This document shows, in pieces, positions 28,025-37,127 of a DNA stretch of 64,000 nt. The stretch is taken from the NCBI RefSeq assembly GCF_017104565.1, contig NZ_JAAGPD010000059.1:1-64000 (forward strand), read 5' to 3'. Position 1 is the stretch's first letter, and the number at the start of each line of letters is the position of its first letter. The notes under the pieces were generated by a model, which was not told the DNA's origin, made no database searches, and saw nothing but the letters and a program-made list of their open reading frames with translations. The translations under genes and the position numbers were made by a program. Source of the stretch: Paraburkholderia sp. Tr-20389 (GTDB taxonomy: Bacteria; Pseudomonadota; Gammaproteobacteria; Burkholderiales; Burkholderiaceae).

Positions 28025-31000
28025 ATGAGCGTATATGAAAGCGTGGCGGTGACGCGTGTGCAGCGGGATGACGCATTGCTGGCAGAGGTCGAGCGCGAGG
28101 TGACGGCAGCGATGCAGGAGGTCGGCGATCTGGCGTCGGCGCCCGATCCCGATGCCGAACTGCTGGATCTCGGTTTCGATTCCGTCTGCTGTCTCCAACT
28201 CGCCGCGTGTCTCGGCGACGCGTATCGGATCGAACTCTCGCCGACGGTTTTCTATGACGTGCACACTGCGCGCGGCATCGCCAGGTGGCTGCTGACCACG
28301 CATCGCGCGGCCGTCGTGCAACGGCACGGCGTGCAGACGGCAGACGCCATGGAGGATTGCGCGAGCCCCTTGCCGCCCACGTCGATGGCGGGAACCGCGA
28401 GCGCAGACGCGCGCACAGGAAACCCATCACGCGAAGCCTGCGATGCGATCGCGATCGTCGGGATGGCGGGCGTGTTGCCCGGTTCCGCCGACCTCGACGA
28501 ATTCTGGGCGCACCTTGTGAATGGCGACGATCTCATCGGCGAAGTGCCTTCCGGCCGATGGGACTGGCGCAGCTTTGCGGACGCAGGCGAGGGCTGTCGT
28601 TGGGGCGGCTTCATGCCGGAGGTCGAGTGCTTCGACGCGCCGTTCTTCCATATCTCGCCGCGCGAAGCACAACAGATGGACCCGCAGCAGCGGCTTTTCC
28701 TGCAGGTTGCGTGGCGAGCACTCGAAGATGCCGCCATCGTACCGTCATCGCTAGCGGGCACCGACTCGGCAGTGTTCGTCGGTGCAGGCACCATGGATTA
28801 CCGCGAGCGTCTGACGTCGCTCGACGCCCATGCGGCAACGGGCGCGTCGCATGCTGTGCTCGCAAACCGCCTGTCGTTCCTGCTGGATCTGCGCGGACCG
28901 AGCGAGCCGGTCGATACGGCTTGCTCGAGTTCGCTGGTCGCGCTGCATCGCGCCGCCCAGGCGATCCGCAACAACGAATGTTCGATGGCGATCGTCGGTG
29001 GGGTCAATGCGATGCTGACACCGAGCCTGCACGTGGCATTGACGCGCGCTGGGATGCTGAGCCCCGATGGTCGCTGCAAGACCTTCGATGCGTCGGCGAA
29101 CGGCTACGTTCGGGGCGAGGGCGCTATCGCGATCGTCGTCATGCCGCTGGAGCGGGCGCGCCGCGAAGGGCGCCGGGTGCACGGCGTTCTGCTCGCGTCG
29201 GCCGTCAACCACGGCGGGCGGGCCGCATCGTTGACCGCGCCGACCGTGCGTGCGCAACGCGAACTGATCGAGACGGCATGGCGCCGCGCGGGCGTCGATC
29301 CCGCCAGCGCCGGGTATATCGAGGCACACGGCACGGGCACCGCGCTGGGCGATCCCATCGAAGTCGACGCATTGAAGCAGGCGTTTGCCACACTCGATGC
29401 AGAGCATGGCGTACCAGGCGGGAGCGCGCCTCGCTGCGGCATCGGCTCGGTCAAGACAAACATTGGTCACCTGGAGGCGGCCGCTGGGCTCGCGGGGCTC
29501 GTCAAGGTGTTGCTCGCAATGCGTCATCGGCAACTGCCGGCAGGGCTGCACTGCACGAAAGTGAACCCCTACGTGTCGCTAGAGGGCAGTCCATTCCATA
29601 TCGTCGACCGTTTGACGGCATGGGAGCCGCTTCGCGGCAAGGACGGCGAGACGTTTCCGTTGCGCGCAGGCGTGAGTTCGTTTGGATTCGGCGGCGTCAA
29701 TGCGCACGTCGTCGTGCAGTCGGACGAGCAGCCCGTTGCCGTACGCGAACGCGATCCCGGCGCGCGCGAACCGTCGGTGTTCGTGCTGAGCGCGCGCGAC
29801 CGCGAACGCTTGCACGCGTATGCGCGCGCGTTTGTGCACGCGCTGCGCGATGCATCGTGCGATGACGCCGCCTTCTTCGACGATCTGCTGTACACGCAGC
29901 AGTTCGGGCGCGAGGCGATGCGATGCAGGCTTGCGCTCGTGTGTGCGGACGTCGGCGAACTGCGCTTGGGCCTTGACGCATGGCTGGAAGGCCGCAGCAC
30001 GCCGGCTCTGTATCTCGGCGGCGACGCGTTGCCCGAGCTGCCGCGTGCGCGCGGCGCCGCACACGACGATGCACGGCGCTGGACGTTCGGCGAGCCGGTG
30101 AACTGGCCTCGCCGCGACGGGCTGCGCTTCGTTTCGCTGCCCACGTATCCGTTCGCACGCTTGCGTTACTGGTGCGACGACGCTCTGTCACCCGTCGCCC
30201 ACGCCGCTGCGACGAGCAACGCCGTCGTCGCCGAAGCGGGCGATACCGCTGCGATCGTCGAGGCGATCTTCCGCCAGGTGCTTGGGTGCACGCACATCGA
30301 ACGACGGATGCCGTTCGTCGAGATGGGTGCCGACTCGATTCTGACTGCGCAGATCCGCGTGTTGATCGTGCGCCGCTTCAACGTCGATCTGCCGCTGAGC
30401 AGGATGCTCGAATGCGGCAACGTCGAGCGGCTCGCGCAGCTCGTGGCCGAGACTGCGGGCGAGGGACAGCCTGGCGCAAGCGTGGGTGCGGCCGACCTCG
30501 ACGCGCCTCTCGATCAACCGTTTCCGTTGCGTCCCGACGGCGCGTTGCCGCTCGCGCAGGCGCAGATCCAGTTCGTCTTCCTGGACCAGCTCAGCCCGGC
30601 CAATCCGTCGTTCAACCTGCCGGGTGCCGTGCGCGTGTGCGGCCCATTCTCGTGCGAGCGTGTGTACTCGGCGTTTGCGCGAATGCATGAAGAGCATGAA
30701 ATCTTGCGTTGCGGCTATGAGGTGTCGAACGGGAAGGCATCGGCGCGGCTTCACGCGAACGTCGCGCTGCTGCACGCTTATATCGATCTGACGGAGCTGC
30801 TGCCACGCGAACAGGACGAGGCGCTGCGCACACTGGTCGCGGCTGCCGCGCGCCAGCCGTTCGATTTGCGGGAGCCGCCGCTCGCGCGGCTCACCGTGGT
30901 ATCGCTCGGCGACGAAGACCATGTCGTGATGCTGTGCATGCATCACATCGTCGCCGACTTCAGCACGGTTGCGCTGCTCGTCAACGAGCTTGCGCTCGCC

Positions 31001-34000
31001 GGACTCGGCCGCGAGGTCCCTTCTGCGAAGGCGGCTTCGTATCTCGACTACGCGTGGTGGGAGTCCCAGCATCTGCCCGCCATCGTCGCGCGGGAGCTGA
31101 TCTATTGGGAAAAGACGCTGGCAGACGTGCCTGGGCCGCTACCGCTGCCGTTCGACAGGCCGCGTGCGGCGCGTCCTTCCTGGCGCGGGTCGAGCGTGCG
31201 ATTTTCGCTGCCGCGCGCGACGGCGGTACAACTCGAGCGCTTCGCGGCGCAGCACGAGTCGTCGGTGTTCGCGGTCTTGCTCGCCGCGTTCAACGTGTGG
31301 CTGTATCGGCTGTCGGGCCGCGCCGACATCGTGGTCGGTTGTCCGTACAGCAATCGCGCCGAGCCGTCGTTGCGCACCACCGTCGGCCCGCTTGCGTACG
31401 CGCTGCTGCTGCGGAACCGGGTCGAACCGGATGCGACGTTCGAGCATCTGGTTGGACAGGTGCGCCGCACCTTGTACGACGCATTCGACCATCTTTACGT
31501 GCCGTACATGCAACTGGTCGAGGCGCTGAATCCGCCGCGCATCGCTGGCTGCAACCCGCTGTTCCAGACGATGCTGAACGTCATTCCGTTGGGCGCCATG
31601 GCGGACGAGATCGAGCCATTCGAGGTCGACACCGGCTACACCGACTATGACCTCTCGATGCGCCTGCACGTGCGTCACCGCGATATACAAGGCGTCTTGC
31701 AGTACAGCGCGGATCTTTTCGATGAAGCGACAGCGCAGGCGTTGTGCGCATCGTTCGCGGGACTGCTCGGCCAGTTGCTTGACCAGCCCGCACGGATGCC
31801 CGGCGAGCTCGCGCTCGATGCCCGCCTCGACTATGGTTCGCGAGCGGTTGCCCGGCAGCGCACGCTCTGTGTCGCGTCGACCTTCACCGACCGTCTGCTT
31901 GAACCTGGACTGCAGTACTGGAGCACGCGGACGGACATCGCGCTCGACATGTCCTGGGCCGGCTACAACCAGCTGTTTCAGACCCTCTACGATCCGTCGA
32001 GCGTGTTCTTCCAGGCGGACGGCGGTTACCGTGTCATCCTGCTGCGCGCCGAAGACTGGTTACGGTTCGACGACGGCGCGGATGCCTGGCAGGTCGCATC
32101 GGAATGCTTCGAAGAACTCGCTGACGCGCTTGCCGACGCGCTGCCGCGCATCGCAGGACCCGTCATGGTGCTGGTGTTGCCGGATCGACTCGTCACCGAA
32201 GACGAGGAGCGTGTGACGCAGATGCAGGCGCGGCTCGCTACGCGGCTCGACGGCCATGCGAATGTCGAGGTGTCCGGCTGGCGCGACGTGGCGCGGGCGT
32301 GGCCTGTCGCGGATGTTTTCGATCCGCTCGCGGACGACGCCGGTCACGTTCCGTTCACGGCGCAGTATCTGTCGGCCGTCGCGACCTTCATCAGTCGCTG
32401 GATCGCGCGGCACGAGCACCGCGAACAGCAGCATGCAACGCTGTGGGCGCGCACGGCCGAGGCGATTCATGCAGACATCGAGGCAAGCCGGTCAACCTCG
32501 ACACCGAACGGCGAGGCGCGCTATGCCGCGCCGCGCAATGCGCTCGAAGCGGGACTGGCGGATGCCTTCGCGGGCGTCCTCAAATGCGAGCGCGTGGGCA
32601 TCGACGATAACTTCTTCGACCGCGGCGGCCATTCGCTGTCGGCCATCCAGCTGCTGCAGCGTATCAACACGGTGTGCGGAAAGACCGCCACCGTCGCCGA
32701 CATCTTCATGGCGCCGACCGTCCGGCGTCTTGCCGAGCGCATCGAGGCCGAGACGGGAGACATCGTCTGCGTGGACCTCGAACGCGAGGCCATGCTGCCT
32801 GCCGACATTGCACCGCGCCTCCAGCCTGCCGCGCAATCGCATCCGGCTCCCAACGGCATCGTGCTGACAGGCGCAACAGGGTTCGTCGGCCGCTTCCTGC
32901 TGCGCGAACTGCTCGACCGCACGTCGGCGACGATCTATTGCATCGGGCGGGGAACGGACACCTCGCAACTGGGCTCGCGTATCCGCGAAGCGATGCAGGG
33001 CTGGCATCTCTGGCTCGAAGGCGATGACGCGCGCGTCGTGCCCATTCTCGGCGATCTCGGTCTGCCGCGAGCCGGATTGAGCGACAGCGACTATGCGCTG
33101 CTTGGCACGCACACATCGGCGATCTATCACAACGCGACGAGCATGAACCATCTGGAACCGTTCGAGCGCGCACGCGCCGCGAATGTGGACGGCGTCGTCG
33201 AACTGCTGCGCCTCGCCGTCGACGGCTGCGCGAAGACCTTCAACTATGTGTCGACGCTCGGCGTGTTCAGTGCGCACGGGCGAACGGGCGTCACGACGTT
33301 CGACGAACGTTCGCCGATCGCCGCCGAGCAGCATCCCGCGGCGAACGGCTACACGGCCAGCAAGTGGGTCGGCGAACAGCTCGTGCATAAGGCGAACGAA
33401 CGCGGCGTTCCCTGCAACGTGTTCCGGCTCGGGCTCGTCACTGCCGATTCGCATCAGGGACGCTACGACGGCTTGCAGTCGTTCCACCGGCTGCTGAAAA
33501 GCTGCGCGCTGATGGGCGCCGCGTTCAGCGGCTATCGCTATGACCTCGTCATGACGCCCGTCGACTACGTGGCGCGCGCCATGGTGTGGCTGGGCGAACG
33601 ACATCGCGAAGGCGGCGGCGTGTTCCATCTTTCGTCGATGGACGTGACGCCGATGGAAGCCGTTTTCGAACGCTATAACCGTGTCGCCGAGCCGGCACTG
33701 GAGATCGTGTCGTACGCGCAGTGGCTTGCGAAGGTGAGGGCGCTGTATGAGCGCGGCGTCGTGCTGCCCGTCATGCCGCTCGTGTACGGCGTGCTCGACA
33801 AGGACGACGACGCGCTGCGGCGGCTCGCTGAAGCGCGTGCGCACACGACGCTGGTCTACGACTGCAGCCGCACGCAAGCGGAGCTGTCGACAGCGGGCAT
33901 CGACATGATCCCGTTCGATGACGCGCTGATGCGAGTGTATCTGGGCGGCATGCTCGCGCTGGATGACGAACTGCGTTCGTCGGGAACGGTGCGCATGCAA

Positions 34001-34033
34001 CCCGCCGAGAACAACGAAGCGGTTACGGCATGA
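28025..34033 (+). CDS. burF: PKS-NRPS megasynthase, BurF-like (ACP-KS-ACP-C-FkbH-like-PCP-TR)
   Basis: A 2002-residue assembly-line protein. Domains: ACP (Ser53); KS (about 140-560, Cys300 in DTACSSS, His in EAHGTGTALGD); an AT-less linker; ACP (Ser771); condensation domain (about 834-1255, HHIVADFS at 973-980); a segment (about 1285-1465) resembling the N-terminal domain of FkbH proteins; PCP (Ser1537); thioester reductase (about 1612-1990, TGATGFVG, Tyr1776-x3-Lys1780). With no AT it must use the separate acyltransferase at 41617. A fatty acyl chain from the FAAL at 42485 probably enters at the first ACP, and the TR would release an aldehyde by NADPH reduction. The C domain may join this chain to the cyclopropanol half. 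AGGAG precedes the ATG at 28025. Confidence 0.85.
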   Translation: MSVYESVAVTRVQRDDALLAEVEREVTAAMQEVGDLASAPDPDAELLDLGFDSVCCLQLAACLGDAYRIELSPTVFYDVHTARGIARWLLTTHRAAVVQRHGVQTADAMEDCASPLPPTSMAGTASADARTGNPSREACDAIAIVGMAGVLPGSADLDEFWAHLVNGDDLIGEVPSGRWDWRSFADAGEGCRWGGFMPEVECFDAPFFHISPREAQQMDPQQRLFLQVAWRALEDAAIVPSSLAGTDSAVFVGAGTMDYRERLTSLDAHAATGASHAVLANRLSFLLDLRGPSEPVDTACSSSLVALHRAAQAIRNNECSMAIVGGVNAMLTPSLHVALTRAGMLSPDGRCKTFDASANGYVRGEGAIAIVVMPLERARREGRRVHGVLLASAVNHGGRAASLTAPTVRAQRELIETAWRRAGVDPASAGYIEAHGTGTALGDPIEVDALKQAFATLDAEHGVPGGSAPRCGIGSVKTNIGHLEAAAGLAGLVKVLLAMRHRQLPAGLHCTKVNPYVSLEGSPFHIVDRLTAWEPLRGKDGETFPLRAGVSSFGFGGVNAHVVVQSDEQPVAVRERDPGAREPSVFVLSARDRERLHAYARAFVHALRDASCDDAAFFDDLLYTQQFGREAMRCRLALVCADVGELRLGLDAWLEGRSTPALYLGGDALPELPRARGAAHDDARRWTFGEPVNWPRRDGLRFVSLPTYPFARLRYWCDDALSPVAHAAATSNAVVAEAGDTAAIVEAIFRQVLGCTHIERRMPFVEMGADSILTAQIRVLIVRRFNVDLPLSRMLECGNVERLAQLVAETAGEGQPGASVGAADLDAPLDQPFPLRPDGALPLAQAQIQFVFLDQLSPANPSFNLPGAVRVCGPFSCERVYSAFARMHEEHEILRCGYEVSNGKASARLHANVALLHAYIDLTELLPREQDEALRTLVAAAARQPFDLREPPLARLTVVSLGDEDHVVMLCMHHIVADFSTVALLVNELALAGLGREVPSAKAASYLDYAWWESQHLPAIVARELIYWEKTLADVPGPLPLPFDRPRAARPSWRGSSVRFSLPRATAVQLERFAAQHESSVFAVLLAAFNVWLYRLSGRADIVVGCPYSNRAEPSLRTTVGPLAYALLLRNRVEPDATFEHLVGQVRRTLYDAFDHLYVPYMQLVEALNPPRIAGCNPLFQTMLNVIPLGAMADEIEPFEVDTGYTDYDLSMRLHVRHRDIQGVLQYSADLFDEATAQALCASFAGLLGQLLDQPARMPGELALDARLDYGSRAVARQRTLCVASTFTDRLLEPGLQYWSTRTDIALDMSWAGYNQLFQTLYDPSSVFFQADGGYRVILLRAEDWLRFDDGADAWQVASECFEELADALADALPRIAGPVMVLVLPDRLVTEDEERVTQMQARLATRLDGHANVEVSGWRDVARAWPVADVFDPLADDAGHVPFTAQYLSAVATFISRWIARHEHREQQHATLWARTAEAIHADIEASRSTSTPNGEARYAAPRNALEAGLADAFAGVLKCERVGIDDNFFDRGGHSLSAIQLLQRINTVCGKTATVADIFMAPTVRRLAERIEAETGDIVCVDLEREAMLPADIAPRLQPAAQSHPAPNGIVLTGATGFVGRFLLRELLDRTSATIYCIGRGTDTSQLGSRIREAMQGWHLWLEGDDARVVPILGDLGLPRAGLSDSDYALLGTHTSAIYHNATSMNHLEPFERARAANVDGVVELLRLAVDGCAKTFNYVSTLGVFSAHGRTGVTTFDERSPIAAEQHPAANGYTASKWVGEQLVHKANERGVPCNVFRLGLVTADSHQGRYDGLQSFHRLLKSCALMGAAFSGYRYDLVMTPVDYVARAMVWLGERHREGGGVFHLSSMDVTPMEAVFERYNRVAEPALEIVSYAQWLAKVRALYERGVVLPVMPLVYGVLDKDDDALRRLAEARAHTTLVYDCSRTQAELSTAGIDMIPFDDALMRVYLGGMLALDDELRSSGTVRMQPAENNEAVTA

Positions 34034-34060
34034 AGCCGTCCGCACTAACCGGGAATTTTG

Positions 34061-35143
34061 ATGAGCGTGAAAATCTACCATGACGATTCAGCTTCGCTTG
34101 CCTGTCTTGCGGATGCGTGCGTGGCCGTCATCGGCTATGGCATACAGGGACGGGCATTCGCGGCCAATCTGCGCGACAGCGATGTCGCGGTGATCGTCGG
34201 CAATATCGACGACGACTATCGGCAGCAGGCCGTCGCGGACGGTCACGCGGTCTACGACATCGCACAGGCCGTGACGCGTGCCGATGTGGTGTTGCTGTTG
34301 ATACCCGACGAAGCCCATCGCGAGGTGTTCGACAACGACATCCGGCCGCACTATCGGCCGGGATCGACGCTGGTCGTCGCGCATGGCTTCTCGGCTGCGC
34401 ACGGGCATGTTCGTGACCTGCCGGACCTCGATCTGGCGATGCTCGCGCCGCGCATGTACGGCGAGCCGATTCGCCGCAGCTATCTGGCCGGGCAGGGCGC
34501 GCCCGCTTACCTCGACATCATCGCGGATCACTCCGGCCTTGCCGCGCAGCGCGTCCTTGCCGTCGCGCGCGCGGTCGGCTTCACGAGAGCAGGCGTCATG
34601 CCGCTCGGCTATCGCGAAGAGATGCAGCTCGACCTGTTTCAGGAGCAGTTCCTCGCGCCGATGCTCGTCGATCTGATCGAAACGGCCTTCGATGCACTGG
34701 TTTCACATGGCTTCGACCGGCGTGCTGCGCTGCTCGAACTGTATGCCTCCGGCGAGATGGGAAAGATGCTGGTCGACGGCGCGGCGTGGGGACTCGATGA
34801 AGTGGTCGAGACACAAGGGTCGCCCACCTGCCAGGTGGGTTATCACCTGTACCGGAACAGGTCGCTGCCCGTCGCCCGACTGCGCGCGCAGGCCGACGAC
34901 ATTCTCGGCAGCATCCGCGACGGCCGCTTCGCGGCGCATCTGAGCGATGAAGCGCAGGCGGGTTATCCGTCGCTGGAGCCGGCCCGCGCGGCGCTGCGTT
35001 GCCGTCCGATGAGCGAGACGCAGCGTGAAGTCAGAAGCCTGTTCCGCTTTCCCGCCGACCAGCAGCAGACCGACGAGTCGCAGCTTTATCGCGAACGGCA
35101 TGCGCAATCCGTCTTCCCGTTTTCTCTTCCGTTTCCAACATGA
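34061..35143 (+). CDS. burG: Ketol-acid reductoisomerase homologue, BurG-like cyclopropanol synthase
   Basis: A 360-residue KARI-fold protein of class I length. The Rossmann motif GYGIQG (25-30) and His108 of AHGF are conserved, as are the metal ligands Asp191 and Glu195 in QLDLFQEQ. It differs from valine-pathway IlvC: the Lys of APKGPG is Arg131, the second Glu of the ExxxE pair aligns with Ser230 (a Glu232 lies nearby), and the cofactor phosphate loop is acidic (Asp50-52), favouring NAD over NADP. B. thailandensis BurG is a repurposed NAD-dependent KARI that closes the cyclopropanol ring from a sulfonium substrate; the same role is inferred here. It overlaps the next gene by four bases. 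Confidence 0.87.
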   Translation: MSVKIYHDDSASLACLADACVAVIGYGIQGRAFAANLRDSDVAVIVGNIDDDYRQQAVADGHAVYDIAQAVTRADVVLLLIPDEAHREVFDNDIRPHYRPGSTLVVAHGFSAAHGHVRDLPDLDLAMLAPRMYGEPIRRSYLAGQGAPAYLDIIADHSGLAAQRVLAVARAVGFTRAGVMPLGYREEMQLDLFQEQFLAPMLVDLIETAFDALVSHGFDRRAALLELYASGEMGKMLVDGAAWGLDEVVETQGSPTCQVGYHLYRNRSLPVARLRAQADDILGSIRDGRFAAHLSDEAQAGYPSLEPARAALRCRPMSETQREVRSLFRFPADQQQTDESQLYRERHAQSVFPFSLPFPT

Positions 35144-36408
35144 CCGGGCAATGTAATCGAGGCAGCGACCTCGCGCCATACGACATGCACGCATTCGATC
35201 TCGTCGTCGGTGCGACTTTTACGGCAAGTGCGCTTGCAGCGCCGCTCGCTGAAACCGGGGATCTCACGAGGACTGCGCGTTCGACGGGATTCGTCGCGGC
35301 GCGCGACCTGCTGCCGTTCCTGATGAACGGACGGCTAGCGGGTGCGGCAAGCCTGCTCGTCATGCTGCGGCCGTCCGATCTGATCGGCGCGAATCAGCTG
35401 GATCAGCCCGATGCCGTCAGTCAACTGACAGAGAACATGCAGGTGTACGTCGATGCGCTCGCGCGTCTTCAGGTTCGCACCGGCGCGCGCTGCTGCCTGC
35501 TGGTCGTGCCGGCGCCTCACGCACCGGACAACCCGGCTGCGCTGTCATACAGGCGAGCATGTGACGCGCTTGCCGTGCCGGCGAGCGTCCGCTCGATCGA
35601 CTGGCAGGCGTTCGCCGGAAAGGCGGGCACAGTGCGGATCTTCGATCCCATCGCGGACAAGCTCGGCCAGGTACCGTTCACGACGCAATGTCTGCAGGCG
35701 CTGGCGCGCCATATCACCGCCGAGCTGTGCTGTGCACCGGACGGGCAGGTGGCCACCGCGGCAAGCGCGGCTCCGGCGCAGGCTCCGGCACCTTGTGCGG
35801 CCCCAGCCGCCGCGCCGGATACAGCCGCGTTCGCCCGCTTTCTCGGCAGGCTCAGACTGCGTGTCGTCTGCAGGCCGATGACGACGGAAGACAGCGGATT
35901 CGCCGCGCGGCTCGCGCACACGGCCGCGACCTTCCACGCAAGCGCAAACAAGCTGACCGAAGCCGACTTCGGTGCGTTGATGACGGATGCCGACATCGGC
36001 GTGCTCGCAATCGAGGTAAGCGACCGCTTTGGCAGTTACGGTCCTTCCGGCTTCGTCGTGATGCGCAGAGGCGCGGCGCCGCTCGTGGAAGAGTTCGTCG
36101 TGAGCTGCGTCGTGCTCGGCAAACAGGTCGAGCACGTGGTGCTGCTCGCGCTGGCGCGTGCCGTGAGAAACGCGGGTGCGAGTGCGCTGAGGCTGCGGTG
36201 CGTCTCACAGGATGGCAGTCAGGTGGCGCAGTGGCTGCACGATCTGGAGGCCGCTTGCCCCGACGGCGCGGTTCGGGAGTCGGCAAACGAACTGCGGTTC
36301 GAGCCGGCCGCGCTGGCCGACGCGATCCTCGCATCCGCGCCTGGCCGCGAAGCGCTGGAGCAGATTCCAATCGCGCTGCCGCCGGGATTCTTCGGAGGGC
36401 GGGCATGA
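35140..36408 (+). CDS. FkbH-like protein lacking the HAD domain
   Basis: A 422-residue protein made of two pieces of the FkbH family. Residues about 18-205 resemble the FkbH N-terminal domain (VVGATFTASALAAPL; IFDPIADKLGQVPFT). An Ala/Pro-rich linker (about 206-232) follows, then a GNAT-like C-terminal domain (about 233-415; SDRFGSYGPSGFVV, SCVVLGKQVEH). Ordinary FkbH proteins have a HAD phosphatase domain with a DxDxT/V motif between them, which loads glyceryl units from 1,3-bisphosphoglycerate; here it is absent. The same N-terminal domain type appears inside the second megasynthase. It may act as a structural or acyl-transfer partner; the true activity is unknown. Coupled by ATGA overlaps on both sides. 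Confidence 0.7.
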   Translation: MTGQCNRGSDLAPYDMHAFDLVVGATFTASALAAPLAETGDLTRTARSTGFVAARDLLPFLMNGRLAGAASLLVMLRPSDLIGANQLDQPDAVSQLTENMQVYVDALARLQVRTGARCCLLVVPAPHAPDNPAALSYRRACDALAVPASVRSIDWQAFAGKAGTVRIFDPIADKLGQVPFTTQCLQALARHITAELCCAPDGQVATAASAAPAQAPAPCAAPAAAPDTAAFARFLGRLRLRVVCRPMTTEDSGFAARLAHTAATFHASANKLTEADFGALMTDADIGVLAIEVSDRFGSYGPSGFVVMRRGAAPLVEEFVVSCVVLGKQVEHVVLLALARAVRNAGASALRLRCVSQDGSQVAQWLHDLEAACPDGAVRESANELRFEPAALADAILASAPGREALEQIPIALPPGFFGGRA

Positions 36409-37127
36409 CGGCTTGCCCGATGGGCGACGTCTGGATGGCCGAACTCGCAGACGCAGGTTGGGACGCGTTCGACGACACGCTCGCGCCGGCGGAGACGCAG
36501 CGTTATCGACGCATGCACGACCCGCAGCGTCGCGCGTGGCATCTGCGGGCAAGGATCGCGGCGCGCATGGTGCTCGCACGCTATCTGCACGTCGACCCGC
36601 ATTCGCTGCGGATCGTCACGGGATTCGCAGGGAAGCCTCGTCTCGCGGACGATCCCCTCCAGTTCAACGTTTCGCATTCGGATGCGCGTGCGTTGATTGC
36701 CGTGTCGCGCGGGCCCGTCGGTGTCGATCTGGAGCATATCGACGCGCGTGTGAACGTCGATGCGCTGCTCGATCACGTCTGTCACGAGACCGAGCGCAAC
36801 GCATTCACGCAGCTGACCGGGCAAGCGCGCGTTGCGCGGTTCTTCGCGCTGTGGGTGGCGAAGGAGGCCTATTGCAAGGCGCTCGGCGAGGGACTGCGCA
36901 AGCCGATGACCGCGTTCTCGCTGGCGGAGATGGACTGTGCGACGCCCATTCGCGTGTTCGATCCGGCACACACAGACGCGCCGTACTGGATACAGCGAGT
37001 CGTGATGCCGACGGGCTGGACTGCCGCGTTGTGTTCGCAGTCTCTCCACGCCGGTTCACGACGCACCACGCCGCGAAGCGTCGCGCCCGCCGATTTCATA
37101 CAGCGAGGCATCACATGCAGGGACTGA
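36405..37127 (+). CDS. Sfp-type 4'-phosphopantetheinyl transferase
   Basis: A 240-residue enzyme that moves phosphopantetheine from CoA to the Ser of carrier domains, activating the ACP/PCP domains of both megasynthases. The three family motifs are visible: FNVSHSD (CoA site), GVDLEHID (Mg site Asp and Glu) and WVAKEAYCKALGEGL with the catalytic Glu and Lys. The length is typical of the Sfp/AcpT group. Its presence within the operon makes the cluster self-sufficient for carrier activation, useful after transfer between hosts. It overlaps the next gene by 13 bases. Confidence 0.92.
   Translation: MTACPMGDVWMAELADAGWDAFDDTLAPAETQRYRRMHDPQRRAWHLRARIAARMVLARYLHVDPHSLRIVTGFAGKPRLADDPLQFNVSHSDARALIAVSRGPVGVDLEHIDARVNVDALLDHVCHETERNAFTQLTGQARVARFFALWVAKEAYCKALGEGLRKPMTAFSLAEMDCATPIRVFDPAHTDAPYWIQRVVMPTGWTAALCSQSLHAGSRRTTPRSVAPADFIQRGITCRD

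Noticed and set aside
32492-34081. 529-residue open frame on the minus strand over the thioester reductase region
   Set aside because: The plus strand encodes clear PCP and TR domains with intact motifs; the minus frame has no recognisable domain.
34061-35143. Housekeeping ilvC (valine/isoleucine synthesis)
   Set aside because: Key KARI residues are altered, the cofactor loop is acidic, and the gene is embedded in a biosynthetic operon without ilvB/ilvH.
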